In this document: positions 19,951-28,898 of the stretch, in pieces
How positions within the stretch are numbered: the stretch's first letter is position 1
Layout of the letters: each line of letters begins with the position of its first letter
NCBI RefSeq assembly: GCF_004295665.1
Contig: NZ_CP034759.1
Location: forward strand, 620,001-684,000
Length of the DNA: 64,000 nt
Direction: 5' to 3'
From: Litorilituus sediminis
GTDB lineage: Bacteria > Pseudomonadota > Gammaproteobacteria > Enterobacterales > Alteromonadaceae
Notes under the pieces: generated by a model
The model's input: the letters and a program-made list of their open reading frames with translations, nothing else
Database searches by the model: none
What the model was told of the DNA's origin: nothing
Made by a program: the position numbers and the translations under genes

Positions 19951-20499
19951 ATGTTTTGTCCTTGTGGCTCTAATCTTCACAGTAACCAATGCTGTGAACG
20001 ATTTATAAATCTTGCTGCCAACAAGAGGGTGATATTACCAACAACCGCTGAGCAATTAATGCGCTCTCGCTATTGCGCCTATAGCTTAAACAATGCTGAA
20101 TACATTTATCAAACCTATGCCAAGGCAAGTCAAAAGCAGCAATCTATTGCAGATATAGAAGAATGGGCTCAGCAATGTAAATGGGTAAAACTCACCGTAT
20201 ATAGCCAAACTAATTCCACCGGTAATGAATGCACCGATGACTATGATTATGTTGAGTTTTCAGCTTTTTATATACAGCAAGATACCTTATATGAGATGCG
20301 AGAAAAGTCTCGTTTTATTCAAGAGTTAAATGATGATAATCAACTTGCATGGCGCTATTTAGATGGTGACATCATCAAACATCAAGCATTAACTCAGATT
20401 AAGCGTAATGATCCCTGCCCCTGTTACCAACTGAATGACAATAATGGTCAGCAAAAAAGTAAAAAGATTAAAAAATATAAGCATTGCTGTGGCCGTTAA
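19951..20499 (+). CDS. ychJ: YchJ-family protein with two SEC-C motifs
   Basis: A 182-aa member of the UPF0225/YchJ family. A zinc-binding SEC-C motif is found at each end: CPCGSNLHSNQCC at the N-terminus and CPCYQLN...KKYKHCC at the C-terminus. The middle has the NTF2-like signature (TAEQLMRSRYCAYSLNNAEYI, then ADIEEWAQQC). The biochemical role is not established; SEC-C motifs mediate metal-dependent protein binding. It ends 17 bases before the convergent gene at 20516. Confidence 0.88.
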   Translation: MFCPCGSNLHSNQCCERFINLAANKRVILPTTAEQLMRSRYCAYSLNNAEYIYQTYAKASQKQQSIADIEEWAQQCKWVKLTVYSQTNSTGNECTDDYDYVEFSAFYIQQDTLYEMREKSRFIQELNDDNQLAWRYLDGDIIKHQALTQIKRNDPCPCYQLNDNNGQQKSKKIKKYKHCCGR

Positions 20500-20515
20500 G
20501 CAGCACAGCTAATAT

Positions 20516-21082
20516 CTATGCGACAAGCGGCGCTTTAACTAAGCTTTGCTGTACAGCATTAAGCCAAAGCTTAGCATTAAAACTTAACGTTTGATTCATC
20601 ACCGTTTTGCTCTGCCCTTGCTTATGCTTAGCTTGACAATGAACACTGGTATTGGTCATCACTTGAGTATCAATATGCTTAGCATCATTCCTAAAACTTA
20701 TTGCTTTAGGATTAAGGTGATTTTGTAAGCGCAATGTCTCCAAATCATTGGCTTGTACCAGCTGGGCTTGGTTAAATGATGAAATATCATCCATTGTTTC
20801 TAAGCTAATAGGAGCAGCTTTTGCCAGTTCAAGTTGTGCTCGTAGCGCTTGTTCTGTATTTGAGGGGGAATTGATTTGTTGACTACTAGGTAGAATAAAT
20901 TGGCTTTGCTCACGCACATCATCGGCAAGCATAGCTAACATCAAGGCAAAATCGGCTCGTCTGGTTTGATGTACACACTCATTTAACTGCTCACCAAGCT
21001 GCAACTCATGCAACAAAGGCACTTGCTTGGTATTAAGCTCTGCTGGTGATAAATTAGTGGATGTTTTTACTGACAAGAACAA
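20516..21082 (-). CDS. Uncharacterised protein, VC2046/SO_2500-like
   Basis: A 188-aa soluble protein with the stretch LGEQLNECVHQTRRADFALMLAMLADDVREQSQF, which I associate with the VC2046/SO_2500 family of uncharacterised proteins from Vibrio and Shewanella. It has no signal peptide, membrane segment or catalytic motif; the second half is poor in recognisable features. A terminator separates it from rstB upstream, so it is probably transcribed alone. Family assignment is tentative. Confidence 0.6.
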   Translation of the reverse strand: MFLSVKTSTNLSPAELNTKQVPLLHELQLGEQLNECVHQTRRADFALMLAMLADDVREQSQFILPSSQQINSPSNTEQALRAQLELAKAAPISLETMDDISSFNQAQLVQANDLETLRLQNHLNPKAISFRNDAKHIDTQVMTNTSVHCQAKHKQGQSKTVMNQTLSFNAKLWLNAVQQSLVKAPLVA

Positions 21083-21117
21083 CTCTTCTTTACAAATAAC
21101 TACCTGTAAAAAAGCTA

Positions 21118-21152
21118 TCGGCTAAACTTAGAAAAAGTTTAGCCGATTTTTT
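21118..21152. terminator. Intrinsic terminator downstream of rstB
   Basis: TCGGCTAAACTT (21118-21129) pairs perfectly with AAGTTTAGCCGA (21135-21146) around a 5-base loop, with T6 on the plus-strand side and a TAGCTTTTTT tract on the minus-strand side. On the minus strand it would end the rstAB transcript before the next gene. Confidence 0.8.
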
Positions 21153-21190
21153 ACTTTTATTTACTGTTTTCCTTACTATGTTTTGCTTAG

Positions 21191-22486
21191 CTAATCTGCT
21201 TTTTGTTCTTTAATTGGTAATGTTAGGGTAAACGCTGCCCCACCTAGCTCACTATCACCAATACTTGCTTGACCTTTATGCCACTCCATTATCCGAGCAA
21301 CGATAGCCAGCCCTAGGCCAAAACCACCTGTTTCACGATTTCTGGATTGATCACCACGTGAGAAAGCATCGAAAATAACGCTTTTAAACTCATCAGGCAC
21401 ACCGTCACCATTGTCTTCCACGCAAATACTACACTGATCATGCTCTTGTGAAATGGTAACCCGTACTTGGCCATTACCATATTTAATGGCATTACTGATA
21501 AAGTTATTAACCGCTCTATCAATAAAGTGTCCATCACAACACACCATAAGCTGCGGTGCATGATTTACTAACTCAATTGAGCTGGCAAACTGATCATGGC
21601 TGGCAATTTGTGTTTTAACTAACTCATTAATATCTGTACCAACAAAATTTAGCTCTGGCTTATCATTATCAAAAGCGGCATAAATCAACATTTCATTAAT
21701 CAGTTCTTCAAGCTCTCTGATATCATGACCAATTTGCTGCTGGTATTTATCACGCTTTTCTTCATCTTTAACGCTAGCGAGCATTTGCAAAGCAAACTTT
21801 GTCCGAGCAAGCGGCGTTCTCAGTTCATGTGATACCGCATTGGTTAACTCTTTATGGGCATCAATCAAGCGTTTAATGCGTGCTGCCATCATATTAAACG
21901 AAGCTATCATAGGTGCTATCATAGTAGACTTCGCCGCAGGTGCTTTTGAAGTAAAGTCTCCCTGACCAAATTCCTTGGTGGCTTTTTTAAGCAACTCCAA
22001 ATCACGTGACATTGGCCACAGCCAAATAAAGATAATGACGCCAAAGGTTGCTAAAATAAGCACTCTATATATCGCTTTTACTCGAGGCCTAGTTGGCATT
22101 TTAGCTGGACCTAAGGTGATGACAAAATCAGTATCTTCAATCAAATAATCCAACACCACCATAGATTCATAATAATAAATATGAACATTATTATTAATTA
22201 ACTCCCTATGATGGCTATGATCAATTGCTTCAACTTCTGCAATAGTCATCAACTTCAAAGGCAATTCAAAACGCCGTGCTGCGCCATTGATAATATCTTC
22301 CCATTCATGCTCAGGGTGTTTTTTTACATAATCTCCCAAAGCGAACAACATGGTTTTATAGCCAGTATAGGACTCTATATCTTGTTCTAGATAAGAATTC
22401 CACACTTCATCAAGTGCCCAAGAGAACACGATGAAGGTGGAAATAATGAAAAAATACAGGTTAAAAAAGGAACGTCCTAATTTCAT
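21191..22486 (-). CDS. rstB: Sensor histidine kinase, RstB-like
   Basis: An inner-membrane sensor of 431 aa that phosphorylates the neighbouring RstA-like regulator. TM1 lies at about 8-24 and TM2 at about 139-157, bounding a short periplasmic domain. Then come HAMP, the dimerisation/phosphoacceptor box (LTNAVSHELRTPLARTKFAL, with the phospho-His) and an HATPase domain with N-box NFISNAIKYGNG, DNGDGVP and GFGLGLAIV. It begins 9 bases after the rstA stop codon, so the two are one operon. The signal is unknown; E. coli RstB answers to PhoPQ, magnesium and acid. Confidence 0.83.
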   Translation of the reverse strand: MKLGRSFFNLYFFIISTFIVFSWALDEVWNSYLEQDIESYTGYKTMLFALGDYVKKHPEHEWEDIINGAARRFELPLKLMTIAEVEAIDHSHHRELINNNVHIYYYESMVVLDYLIEDTDFVITLGPAKMPTRPRVKAIYRVLILATFGVIIFIWLWPMSRDLELLKKATKEFGQGDFTSKAPAAKSTMIAPMIASFNMMAARIKRLIDAHKELTNAVSHELRTPLARTKFALQMLASVKDEEKRDKYQQQIGHDIRELEELINEMLIYAAFDNDKPELNFVGTDINELVKTQIASHDQFASSIELVNHAPQLMVCCDGHFIDRAVNNFISNAIKYGNGQVRVTISQEHDQCSICVEDNGDGVPDEFKSVIFDAFSRGDQSRNRETGGFGLGLAIVARIMEWHKGQASIGDSELGGAAFTLTLPIKEQKAD

Positions 22487-22495
22487 TATTTGACC

Positions 22496-23212
22496 TTAAT
22501 TCCACGCATCAGGTACAAAAAGGTAACCTTGACCCCAAATCGTTTTGATTCTAAATGGTGTCTCAGTACTGTCATGCAGCTTTTTACGTAAGCGAGAAAT
22601 TCGCACATCAACACTTCTATCTAAACCGTCATATTCGCGACCTATTACCGCTTTGTAGATATAATCACGGTTTTGTACTTCGCCCGCCTTACTTGCTAAT
22701 AACCATAACAAGTCAAACTCTTGACTGGTTAAATCAATATTTTCATCTTGCAAGGTTACCTTACGTGAAGCGCGGTTAATGTATAAGCCGCCACAGGTAA
22801 TTTCACCTTTTTCTTCGCTTTGGTTAGGTAACTGACCACGACGTAATAACGCGGTAATTCTTGCTAATAAAACTCTTGGCTCTACCGGTTTAATAACATA
22901 ATCATCAGCGCCAATTTCTAAACCTAGCACCTGATCAAAATCCGTACTTTTTGCCGTTAACATTAAAATTGGCCCGCTAAAATCAGGGCGTAAATCGCGA
23001 CACACGGCAAAACCATCTTTACCAGGTAACATAATATCTAACACGATTAAATCTGGGTTAAATAGCTTGACTCTTTTCGCTACGGTATCGCCGCGAAACT
23101 CTTGCTTTACATGAAAACCTTCACTGGTAAGGAAGTCTGTAACTAAATCTGACAATTGATGATCATCTTCGACTAACAATATTTTTTTTACTGATGAATT
23201 ACTATCCGCCAT
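22496..23212 (-). CDS. rstA: Response regulator, OmpR family, RstA-like
   Basis: A 238-aa transcription factor. The receiver domain starts at KKILLVEDDHQLSDLV, with phospho-acceptor Asp in LIVLDIMLPGKDG and the Thr/Lys positions in MLTAKST and ADDYVIKPVEPRVLLAR. The C-terminal winged helix ends RISRLRKKLHDS...IKTIWGQGYLFV. The ATG at 23212 is preferred because AGGA lies about 8 bases upstream and it precedes the receiver domain directly; the frame is open to 23263. A MITE-like repeat lies 58 bases upstream, in the likely promoter region. Confidence 0.85.
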   Translation of the reverse strand: MADSNSSVKKILLVEDDHQLSDLVTDFLTSEGFHVKQEFRGDTVAKRVKLFNPDLIVLDIMLPGKDGFAVCRDLRPDFSGPILMLTAKSTDFDQVLGLEIGADDYVIKPVEPRVLLARITALLRRGQLPNQSEEKGEITCGGLYINRASRKVTLQDENIDLTSQEFDLLWLLASKAGEVQNRDYIYKAVIGREYDGLDRSVDVRISRLRKKLHDSTETPFRIKTIWGQGYLFVPDAWN

Positions 23213-23270
23213 CTTCACTTTCCTTTTTATTAAGCTAGTTACTATATCTGGTAACTTTGACAATGAAATT

Positions 23271-23537
23271 ATACCAATTGAAATAATGCTTTAGTCATCT
23301 CAGAGCTATGTCAGAGGTGAGAGAACAAGAAAGATATTGTGACAATATAGTTATTCTACATTGAGCAAATCTGCCGCAGTTATCTTGCCTCTGACAAGCT
23401 CCCAAAGGGCGAGTTTAAAAGGCTTATATGCAGCGTTACTGAACTCAACAAGGGAATAACCATTCTTTTCATTCAGCGCCTTGCCTCTAAGCCTTTTAAT
23501 TCTCGCTGAGAGAGCAAATCATTTTTTCACTTGGTAT
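23271..23537. mobile_element. MITE-like repeat element in the rstA-xthA intergenic region
   Basis: The 542-bp gap between rstA and xthA is half filled by this element. Its ends are inverted: ATACCAATTGAAATAA at the left and a right end reading TTGGTAT, with imperfect extension. Subterminal GAGAGAACAA and GAGAGAGCAAATCATTTTTT match the short copy at 13548-13622. On the minus strand an open frame without ATG runs from 23518 to 23351 (about 55 codons, ending in a stop). The remaining gap (23538-23754) shows no gene. The element is too short to encode its own transposase. Confidence 0.6.
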
Positions 23538-23754
23538 TACTTATTGATGGTTAGCTTAAACAAGTTAGACCTGTTAAACAATATCTGCTACTTGCTGTTA
23601 CGATAAAATTACAATATTTAACAGAGGCTTTGCTCAAATTAACAACTAGATTGCGATTAACACTGAGTTTGACCAAAAAAAACTTGCGAGTGCCAATAGA
23701 AACACGCAAGATCAGCCTTTATCAATTATTCTGCAAAATGTGATTAGGATTGCT

Positions 23755-24561
23755 ATGAAAATCATCTCGTTTAACATTAATGGCTTGCGCGCAAGATTAC
23801 ATCAATTACAAGCCATTATAGACAAACATCAGCCAGATATTATTGGCTTACAAGAAATAAAAGTTCACGATGAAGCATTCCCATTAGATGCAGTTGAAGC
23901 TATGGGCTATCACGTTTATTTTCATGGCCAAAAAGCTCATTACGGCGTTGCCATGCTATGTAAAAAAGCCGCGTTGAGTGTACAAAAAGGCTTTCCAACT
24001 GACACCGATGAAGCTCAGCGCCGCATGATTATGGTTACCACAGAAAATAATCATGGTGAAAAAGTTACGGTATTAAATGGCTACTTCCCTCAAGGGGATA
24101 ACATAGCTCATGAAACCAAGTTTCCGTATAAACGACAATTCTATAAAGATTTGATGACTTACCTTAACGAGCATCATAACCCAGATGAAAACATTGTCAT
24201 TATGGGAGATATTAATATTTCGCCTATTGATTTAGATATTGGTATAGGTGAGCCCAACAGAAAACGCTGGTTGAAAACAGGTAAATGCAGTTTCCAACCT
24301 GAAGAAAGACAATGGCTAGCAAGGTTAATGGATTGGGGTTTAAAAGATACCTTTAGGGAATTACATCCAGAACGTGCCGAGCGTTATTCGTGGTTTGATT
24401 ATCGCTCAAGAGGCTTTGATGATAATCGCGGTCTACGCATTGATGTTGTCTTAGCCACAGAAAAGCTGGCTAAGCAATGTATCGACGCTGACATTGATTA
24501 TGAACTGAGAGGCATTGAAAAACCGTCTGATCATGCCCCTATTTGGTCAACATTTAAATAA
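23755..24561 (+). CDS. xthA: Exodeoxyribonuclease III
   Basis: A 268-aa DNA repair enzyme: 3'-5' exonuclease and AP endonuclease that opens abasic sites. The ATG at 23755 is chosen because AGGA lies about 8 bases upstream and the product then begins [18 protein letters not shown] and has exactly the usual length; the frame is open to 23740. Active-site blocks are visible: metal-binding Glu in IGLQEIKV, catalytic Asn/Asp in [15 protein letters not shown], and the final His in PSDHAPIW. It is followed after 1 base by rlmA. Confidence 0.95.
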   Translation: MKIISFNINGLRARLHQLQAIIDKHQPDIIGLQEIKVHDEAFPLDAVEAMGYHVYFHGQKAHYGVAMLCKKAALSVQKGFPTDTDEAQRRMIMVTTENNHGEKVTVLNGYFPQGDNIAHETKFPYKRQFYKDLMTYLNEHHNPDENIVIMGDINISPIDLDIGIGEPNRKRWLKTGKCSFQPEERQWLARLMDWGLKDTFRELHPERAERYSWFDYRSRGFDDNRGLRIDVVLATEKLAKQCIDADIDYELRGIEKPSDHAPIWSTFK

Positions 24562-24562
24562 T

Positions 24563-25405
24563 ATGACAGTACTTACATCACAGCCAAGCGCACACCCAAG
24601 CGAGCAGCCAAAATACCGCTGCCCACTTTGCCAACATCCATTACAGCTTAGCGATAAAACATACCGTTGCAGTAACAACCACTGCTTTGATCAAGCCAAA
24701 CAAGGTTATGTTAATTTATTACCGGTACAATTTAAGCATTCAAAAGCACCGGGCGATAATAAAGCCATGGTGCAAGCAAGGCGTGCTTTTTTAGATCAAG
24801 GCCACTATCAACCCTTAATAGATAAAATGCTAGCCTTATATCAAGAGTATGCTGATCTGGCTGGTGAAGTGTTTGATGCTGGCTGTGGTGAAGGCTTTTA
24901 TACCCATCAACATAAAACTGCTGTCAATACAGTATACGGGGTTGATATTGCCAAAGAAGCAATAAAAATTGCCGCTAAGCGCTATCAAAACTGCCACTTC
25001 AGTGTCGCTACCCTCGCAGATTTACCTTTTGCCAATGAGCAATTTGCATGGATTACCAGTGTCTATGCGCCAATTTTAGAAGAGGAATTCACTAGAATAC
25101 TCAATAACAATGGTTACTTATTAACGGTTACGCCAGGTGAGAAACATTTATTTGAGCTAAAAGAGTTGATTTACCAACAAGCAAAAGCACACGATGAAAG
25201 TAAGCAGCCGATTGAAAAGTTAAAAATGCTAGCTGAGCATAAAGTAAATTACGCCATGTGCTTTGCTAACAGTGACGATGCCATTAACCTTTTAGCAATG
25301 ACCCCCTTTGCCTTTAAAGCAAGTCAAGCTGTGATAGATAAATTAAAATCAACGACATCTTTTACCTGTCACGCTGATTTTGTATTGAGGCTGTATAAAA
25401 AGTAA
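24563..25405 (+). CDS. rlmA: 23S rRNA (guanine-745-N1)-methyltransferase
   Basis: About 280 aa, starting at the ATG just after the xthA stop codon (the frame is also open upstream inside xthA). RlmA methylates G745 of 23S rRNA with S-adenosylmethionine. An N-terminal zinc finger (CPLCQHPL ... CSNNHCFD) is followed by AKQGYVNLLPVQFK, typical of the family, and the SAM-binding motif VFDAGCGEGFYTHQ. The 3' end overlaps the convergent yfbV gene by 44 bases. Tight spacing suggests co-transcription with xthA. Confidence 0.9.
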   Translation: MTVLTSQPSAHPSEQPKYRCPLCQHPLQLSDKTYRCSNNHCFDQAKQGYVNLLPVQFKHSKAPGDNKAMVQARRAFLDQGHYQPLIDKMLALYQEYADLAGEVFDAGCGEGFYTHQHKTAVNTVYGVDIAKEAIKIAAKRYQNCHFSVATLADLPFANEQFAWITSVYAPILEEEFTRILNNNGYLLTVTPGEKHLFELKELIYQQAKAHDESKQPIEKLKMLAEHKVNYAMCFANSDDAINLLAMTPFAFKASQAVIDKLKSTTSFTCHADFVLRLYKK

Positions 25406-25883
25406 TTTGTAATAACTTGGCTAAATCAATATAACGAGGTTTATATACGGCAAGCTTACTAATTGACTCTAGCGCTTGCCTGTTAAACTTTTGCTCGCCA
25501 TCGGTTTGCCCTTGCTGCTTAGCTTTTTCAATACCACTTCGATACCAAGAAGCCAAGGATGGGGGTAATAATTTATCAGCTTTAACACCTGAGATAACTA
25601 ACGCCTGAATAGGCATAGTTAATAAGAATAAACCATAAAATAATGCTTGCGGCAGTGCCGCTAACGCAGCTTCAACACTACCCTGACCCATAACTAAGCC
25701 AGAAGCGATATACAGCTGCATGATCACAGTAAATATAGCTAAAGCGGGAAAGTACTTGCACACAAAACGACTTGCCTGCACTGCCTTATAGTCAGCAAAG
25801 TAATGGGCTAACTCTGGCTTTTCAGGCCACAACTTTAAGTACTTCTGCCCTAACTTGATTAGTTCTATAACACTCATTTTCAT
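25362..25883 (-). CDS. yfbV: YfbV (UPF0208) inner-membrane protein
   Basis: A 173-aa protein of the UPF0208 family; in E. coli YfbV insulates the terminus macrodomain by limiting MatP effects. Two hydrophobic segments are seen (about 44-64 and 76-98). The N-terminal GQKYLKLWPEKPELAHYFADYK and RFVCKYFPALA blocks are characteristic. In E. coli yfbV lies next to ackA-pta; here it is about 1.8 kb from them, separated by two genes on the same strand. Its 3' end overlaps rlmA by 44 bases. Confidence 0.85.
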   Translation of the reverse strand: MKMSVIELIKLGQKYLKLWPEKPELAHYFADYKAVQASRFVCKYFPALAIFTVIMQLYIASGLVMGQGSVEAALAALPQALFYGLFLLTMPIQALVISGVKADKLLPPSLASWYRSGIEKAKQQGQTDGEQKFNRQALESISKLAVYKPRYIDLAKLLQITFYTASIQNQRDR

Positions 25884-25966
25884 ATTGGTACTATAGCAGC
25901 AATTCCACTATTTCTACAGTTTGATCTGTTATTGCTGATAACATTAACTAATACTTATTATCATGA

Positions 25967-26596
25967 TTACAAATCGTTTTGATAACGAGCAAGCATCTGC
26001 TGCTGGCTTTCTACTGGCTCTTCGAGTGCTAATTGCGCTTTTAAGATCTGCCCCATAGTGGGAAAGTCACTGCGTATAATTTGACTATCTTTATGCCATA
26101 ACCTCGCACGCATTAACGCTTTAGCACAATGTAAAAAGACCTCTTCAACTTGCACCTCAATACAAGCTTTAGGCGGATTCTTTAACTCAGAAAATAAAGT
26201 AAGATGAGTCTCATCTACTGAAATCCTTGCCGAGCCATTAATTCTCAGTGTTTCATCAACACCTGCAATTAAAAACAGACAGCCAATACGCCCGCTGCGT
26301 AAAATATTAACTAAGCTGTCGAGGCGGTTGTTACCTTTGGCTTCAGGAATAATAAAGCAGTTATCATTAATCACCTTTACAAACCCTTGTTCACCACCTC
26401 GCGGCGAGCAGTCAACACGTCCGTGACTATCAAAGGTTGATATAGTCATAAAAGCAGACAAATGAATAAAATTTATACTGTGCTGCTCCAATTGCGTTAA
26501 ACACTTTGCTTGCGCACGGCCTTTCGCAAAACCAAAGACTTCTCTTAATTTCTGCTCTGACGTTATGTAAGTCACATATACTCCTTTATTAATCAC
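25967..26596 (-). CDS. Pyridoxamine 5'-phosphate oxidase-family flavoprotein
   Basis: A 209-aa FMN-binding split-barrel protein. The core block AFMTISTFDSHGRVDCSPRGGEQGFVKV and the later NNRLDSLVNILRSGRIGCLFLI and DETLRINGSARIS match the MSMEG_1061-like group of PPOX flavoproteins, whose members have no defined metabolic role. The frame is complete. It lies between yfbV and a methyltransferase on the same strand with short gaps (26 and 83 bases), and may share a transcript with the methyltransferase. Confidence 0.8.
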   Translation of the reverse strand: MINKGVYVTYITSEQKLREVFGFAKGRAQAKCLTQLEQHSINFIHLSAFMTISTFDSHGRVDCSPRGGEQGFVKVINDNCFIIPEAKGNNRLDSLVNILRSGRIGCLFLIAGVDETLRINGSARISVDETHLTLFSELKNPPKACIEVQVEEVFLHCAKALMRARLWHKDSQIIRSDFPTMGQILKAQLALEEPVESQQQMLARYQNDL

Positions 26597-26622
26597 GAAA
26601 ATTTATTTAACCTAAATTCGGG

Positions 26623-27399
26623 TTATTTAGTAACTTTTCGCCCTTTAATCGCATAAATTAACGGCACAAGTTGCCCCTGCTCTTTGCGACAATAACCTTT
26701 ATCGGTTACATACTGCAAATGCTCAAAACACTCATATGGGCTATATGGAAACTCATTCACTTCTTCAATACTAATACCCGCTTTAATTAAGGCTGATAAC
26801 ACCTCGGCTAATGAATGTGGCCAAGTCACCATGGTAGATTTTTCATCACCACAATTTTCGGTGTAAGTGGTTTCTTCTTCAATATCAGGTTCAGGACTTG
26901 GAAAGTAAGAATAGCCAGATAACAAATCATTTACCGGGTGAAACTCTATCAAATGTAGCTCGCCCCCCTCTTTTAATGCCTTAGCAATACCGCTTGCCCA
27001 TAAGGTAAGATCTGGCAGCCAACACAAAACACCATAAGAGGTATAAACCAAATCATAAGTCTTGCTATTCTTTTCAGCAAAGCTATAAACGTCATCATTA
27101 ATAAAGTTTGCCCTGACATTTATTTTTTTAGCTAACGCTTTGGCACTATCAATTGCTTGGCTAGATAAATCAACACCCGTCACCTTGGCTCCTAACCTTG
27201 CCCAAGACAAACTATCTAAGCCAAAGTGACATTGTAAATGTAATAACGCTTTGTTTTTAACGTCACCAAGTTGCGCTAATTCAATGGGGTTTAACGATGA
27301 CTTCCCCTTAACAAAAGCGTCAACGTCATAAAACTTAGAATCCAAGTGAATTTTTGTGTTTTTATCCCAAGACTTTTTATTAATATCTAAATAATCCAC
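26623..27399 (-). CDS. Class I SAM-dependent methyltransferase
   Basis: A 258-aa Rossmann-fold methyltransferase. Motif I appears as LLHLQCHFGLDSLSWARLGAKVTGVDLSSQAID, followed by YDLVYTSYGVLCWLPD and the carboxy block GGELHLIEFHP. The opening YLDINKKSWDKNTKIH and the late CENCG-type segment resemble a group of bacterial small-molecule methyltransferases of unknown substrate. It is transcribed toward the PPOX gene and divergently from ackA, with 252 bases between. Confidence 0.8.
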   Translation of the reverse strand: MDYLDINKKSWDKNTKIHLDSKFYDVDAFVKGKSSLNPIELAQLGDVKNKALLHLQCHFGLDSLSWARLGAKVTGVDLSSQAIDSAKALAKKINVRANFINDDVYSFAEKNSKTYDLVYTSYGVLCWLPDLTLWASGIAKALKEGGELHLIEFHPVNDLLSGYSYFPSPEPDIEEETTYTENCGDEKSTMVTWPHSLAEVLSALIKAGISIEEVNEFPYSPYECFEHLQYVTDKGYCRKEQGQLVPLIYAIKGRKVTK

Positions 27400-27592
27400 T
27401 GTTTATCATTCTCCTAACAACTACGTCATTGCCTGAGTTTATTAACACTCACGGCCAGCAACTAATATTGAGCTATTACAACTGAACAGCACCCAAAGTG
27501 CCAAATTTAATTGTGTCAAAATTTATAAAAACTTGTCCGCTTAGTTTAATTTTATTGTATTGCATCAAGATTTATTTCAAAGTTAGTCGTTA

Positions 27593-27623
27593 TAATATTT
27601 ATCATTACCAATGATAAATATTA
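27593..27623. promoter_or_regulatory. Perfect 14-bp palindrome upstream of ackA
   Basis: TAATATTTATCATT and its exact complement flank ACC, ending 28 bases before the ackA start codon. Position and symmetry suit either an operator for a dimeric regulator or a 5'-UTR hairpin. It does not match a standard Fur or FNR box. Confidence 0.5.
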
Positions 27624-27651
27624 ATTTAATAACGCAAACAAAAGCCTAAAT

Positions 27652-28884
27652 ATGAACTCTACACTCAAACCTAAGCAAGCAGATAATGACGCAATTTTAG
27701 TCATTAATTGCGGTAGCTCTTCCGTTAAATTTTCCTTAATACAACCTGCAACTGGCAATACCCTGTTATCAGGGCTAGCAGAATGTCTATTAACTGACGA
27801 TGCTCGTATTAAAATAAAAATAGCGGAAAATAAAGACGTGATTGCTTTAGCATCACCTTTTGATCACCAAGTCGCCTTAGACGCCCTTGTTACCACATTA
27901 AAACAGCAAAACTTAACAGATGATATTATAGCGGTTGGTCATCGCGTGGTTCATGGCGGTGAATATTATGCTGAGCCAACTTTAATTGATGAAAATGTAG
28001 AGCAAACAATCAAACAATTATCACAGCTTGCTCCTTTACATAATCCAGCTAACCTTATTGGCATTAAAGCATGTCAAAATGCTTTTGCTAGCCTGCCACA
28101 AATCGCTATTTTTGATACAGCATTCCATCAAACTATGCCAGAGAAAGCTTACTTGTATGGTTTACCCTATCACTTATATAAAGAGCATGGCATTCGTCGC
28201 TATGGCTTTCACGGCACCAGCCATTATTTTGTTGCTAATCAAGCAGCACAACAATTAAACAAACCGCTGGCAGACTGTAACCTCATTAGCGCCCATTTAG
28301 GCAATGGCTGTAGTGTTACTGTGATTAAAAACGGTAAAAGCGTTGATACAAGTTTAGGTATGACGCCGGTTGAAGGCGTGATGATGGGCACACGCAGTGG
28401 TGATGTTGATGCCGGTATTCTCATTCACCTTATTGAGCGCTTAGGTTATAGCAGCGAACAATTAGATAAATTAATCAACAAAGAAAGTGGTTTACTCGGC
28501 TTATCGCAACTAAGTAACGATTGTCGAACACTTGAGCAAGCCATGCTAGAGGATAACAATGCCCAAGCCAAACTCGCACTAGAAGTATTTTGTTATCGCA
28601 TCGCTAAAAGCATTGCTTCCTTTAGTGCCAGCCTTACTGACTTAGATGGCCTTATTTTTACTGGCGGCATTGGCGAAAACTCTGATTGGGTGCGAAATGA
28701 AGTGGTTAAGCAGCTTAGTTTATTAAACTTTGCGCTGTGCCCAGAGAAAAATCAAGCAACGCGATTTGGCAAATCAGGCAATATTGCCGCTAATTCAGCT
28801 CGCAACTGTTGGGTAATAGCCACCAATGAAGAATGGGTGATTGCCGAGCAATCAAATGCACTATTACAGCAGTTAGCAAGGTAA
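27652..28884 (+). CDS. ackA: Acetate kinase
   Basis: A 410-aa cytoplasmic kinase that converts acetyl phosphate and ADP to acetate and ATP, and the reverse. Family motifs are clear: ILVINCGSSSVKFSLI (phosphate-binding), GHRVVHGGEYY, PLHNPANL, FDTAFHQTMPEKAYLY, RRYGFHGTSH, AHLGNGCSV and MGTRSGDVDAGI. Pta follows after 14 bases, giving the classic acetate overflow operon. A long palindrome lies just upstream. Confidence 0.97.
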   Translation: MNSTLKPKQADNDAILVINCGSSSVKFSLIQPATGNTLLSGLAECLLTDDARIKIKIAENKDVIALASPFDHQVALDALVTTLKQQNLTDDIIAVGHRVVHGGEYYAEPTLIDENVEQTIKQLSQLAPLHNPANLIGIKACQNAFASLPQIAIFDTAFHQTMPEKAYLYGLPYHLYKEHGIRRYGFHGTSHYFVANQAAQQLNKPLADCNLISAHLGNGCSVTVIKNGKSVDTSLGMTPVEGVMMGTRSGDVDAGILIHLIERLGYSSEQLDKLINKESGLLGLSQLSNDCRTLEQAMLEDNNAQAKLALEVFCYRIAKSIASFSASLTDLDGLIFTGGIGENSDWVRNEVVKQLSLLNFALCPEKNQATRFGKSGNIAANSARNCWVIATNEEWVIAEQSNALLQQLAR

Positions 28885-28898
28885 CTAAGGATTAAATT

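Noticed and set aside
23351-23518. A small protein gene inside the MITE-like element
   Set aside because: There is no start codon or ribosome binding site; kept only as an observation about the repeat.
27593-27623. Fur or FNR box before ackA
   Set aside because: Arms and spacing do not match TGATAAT-N-ATTATCA or TTGAT-N4-ATCAA.
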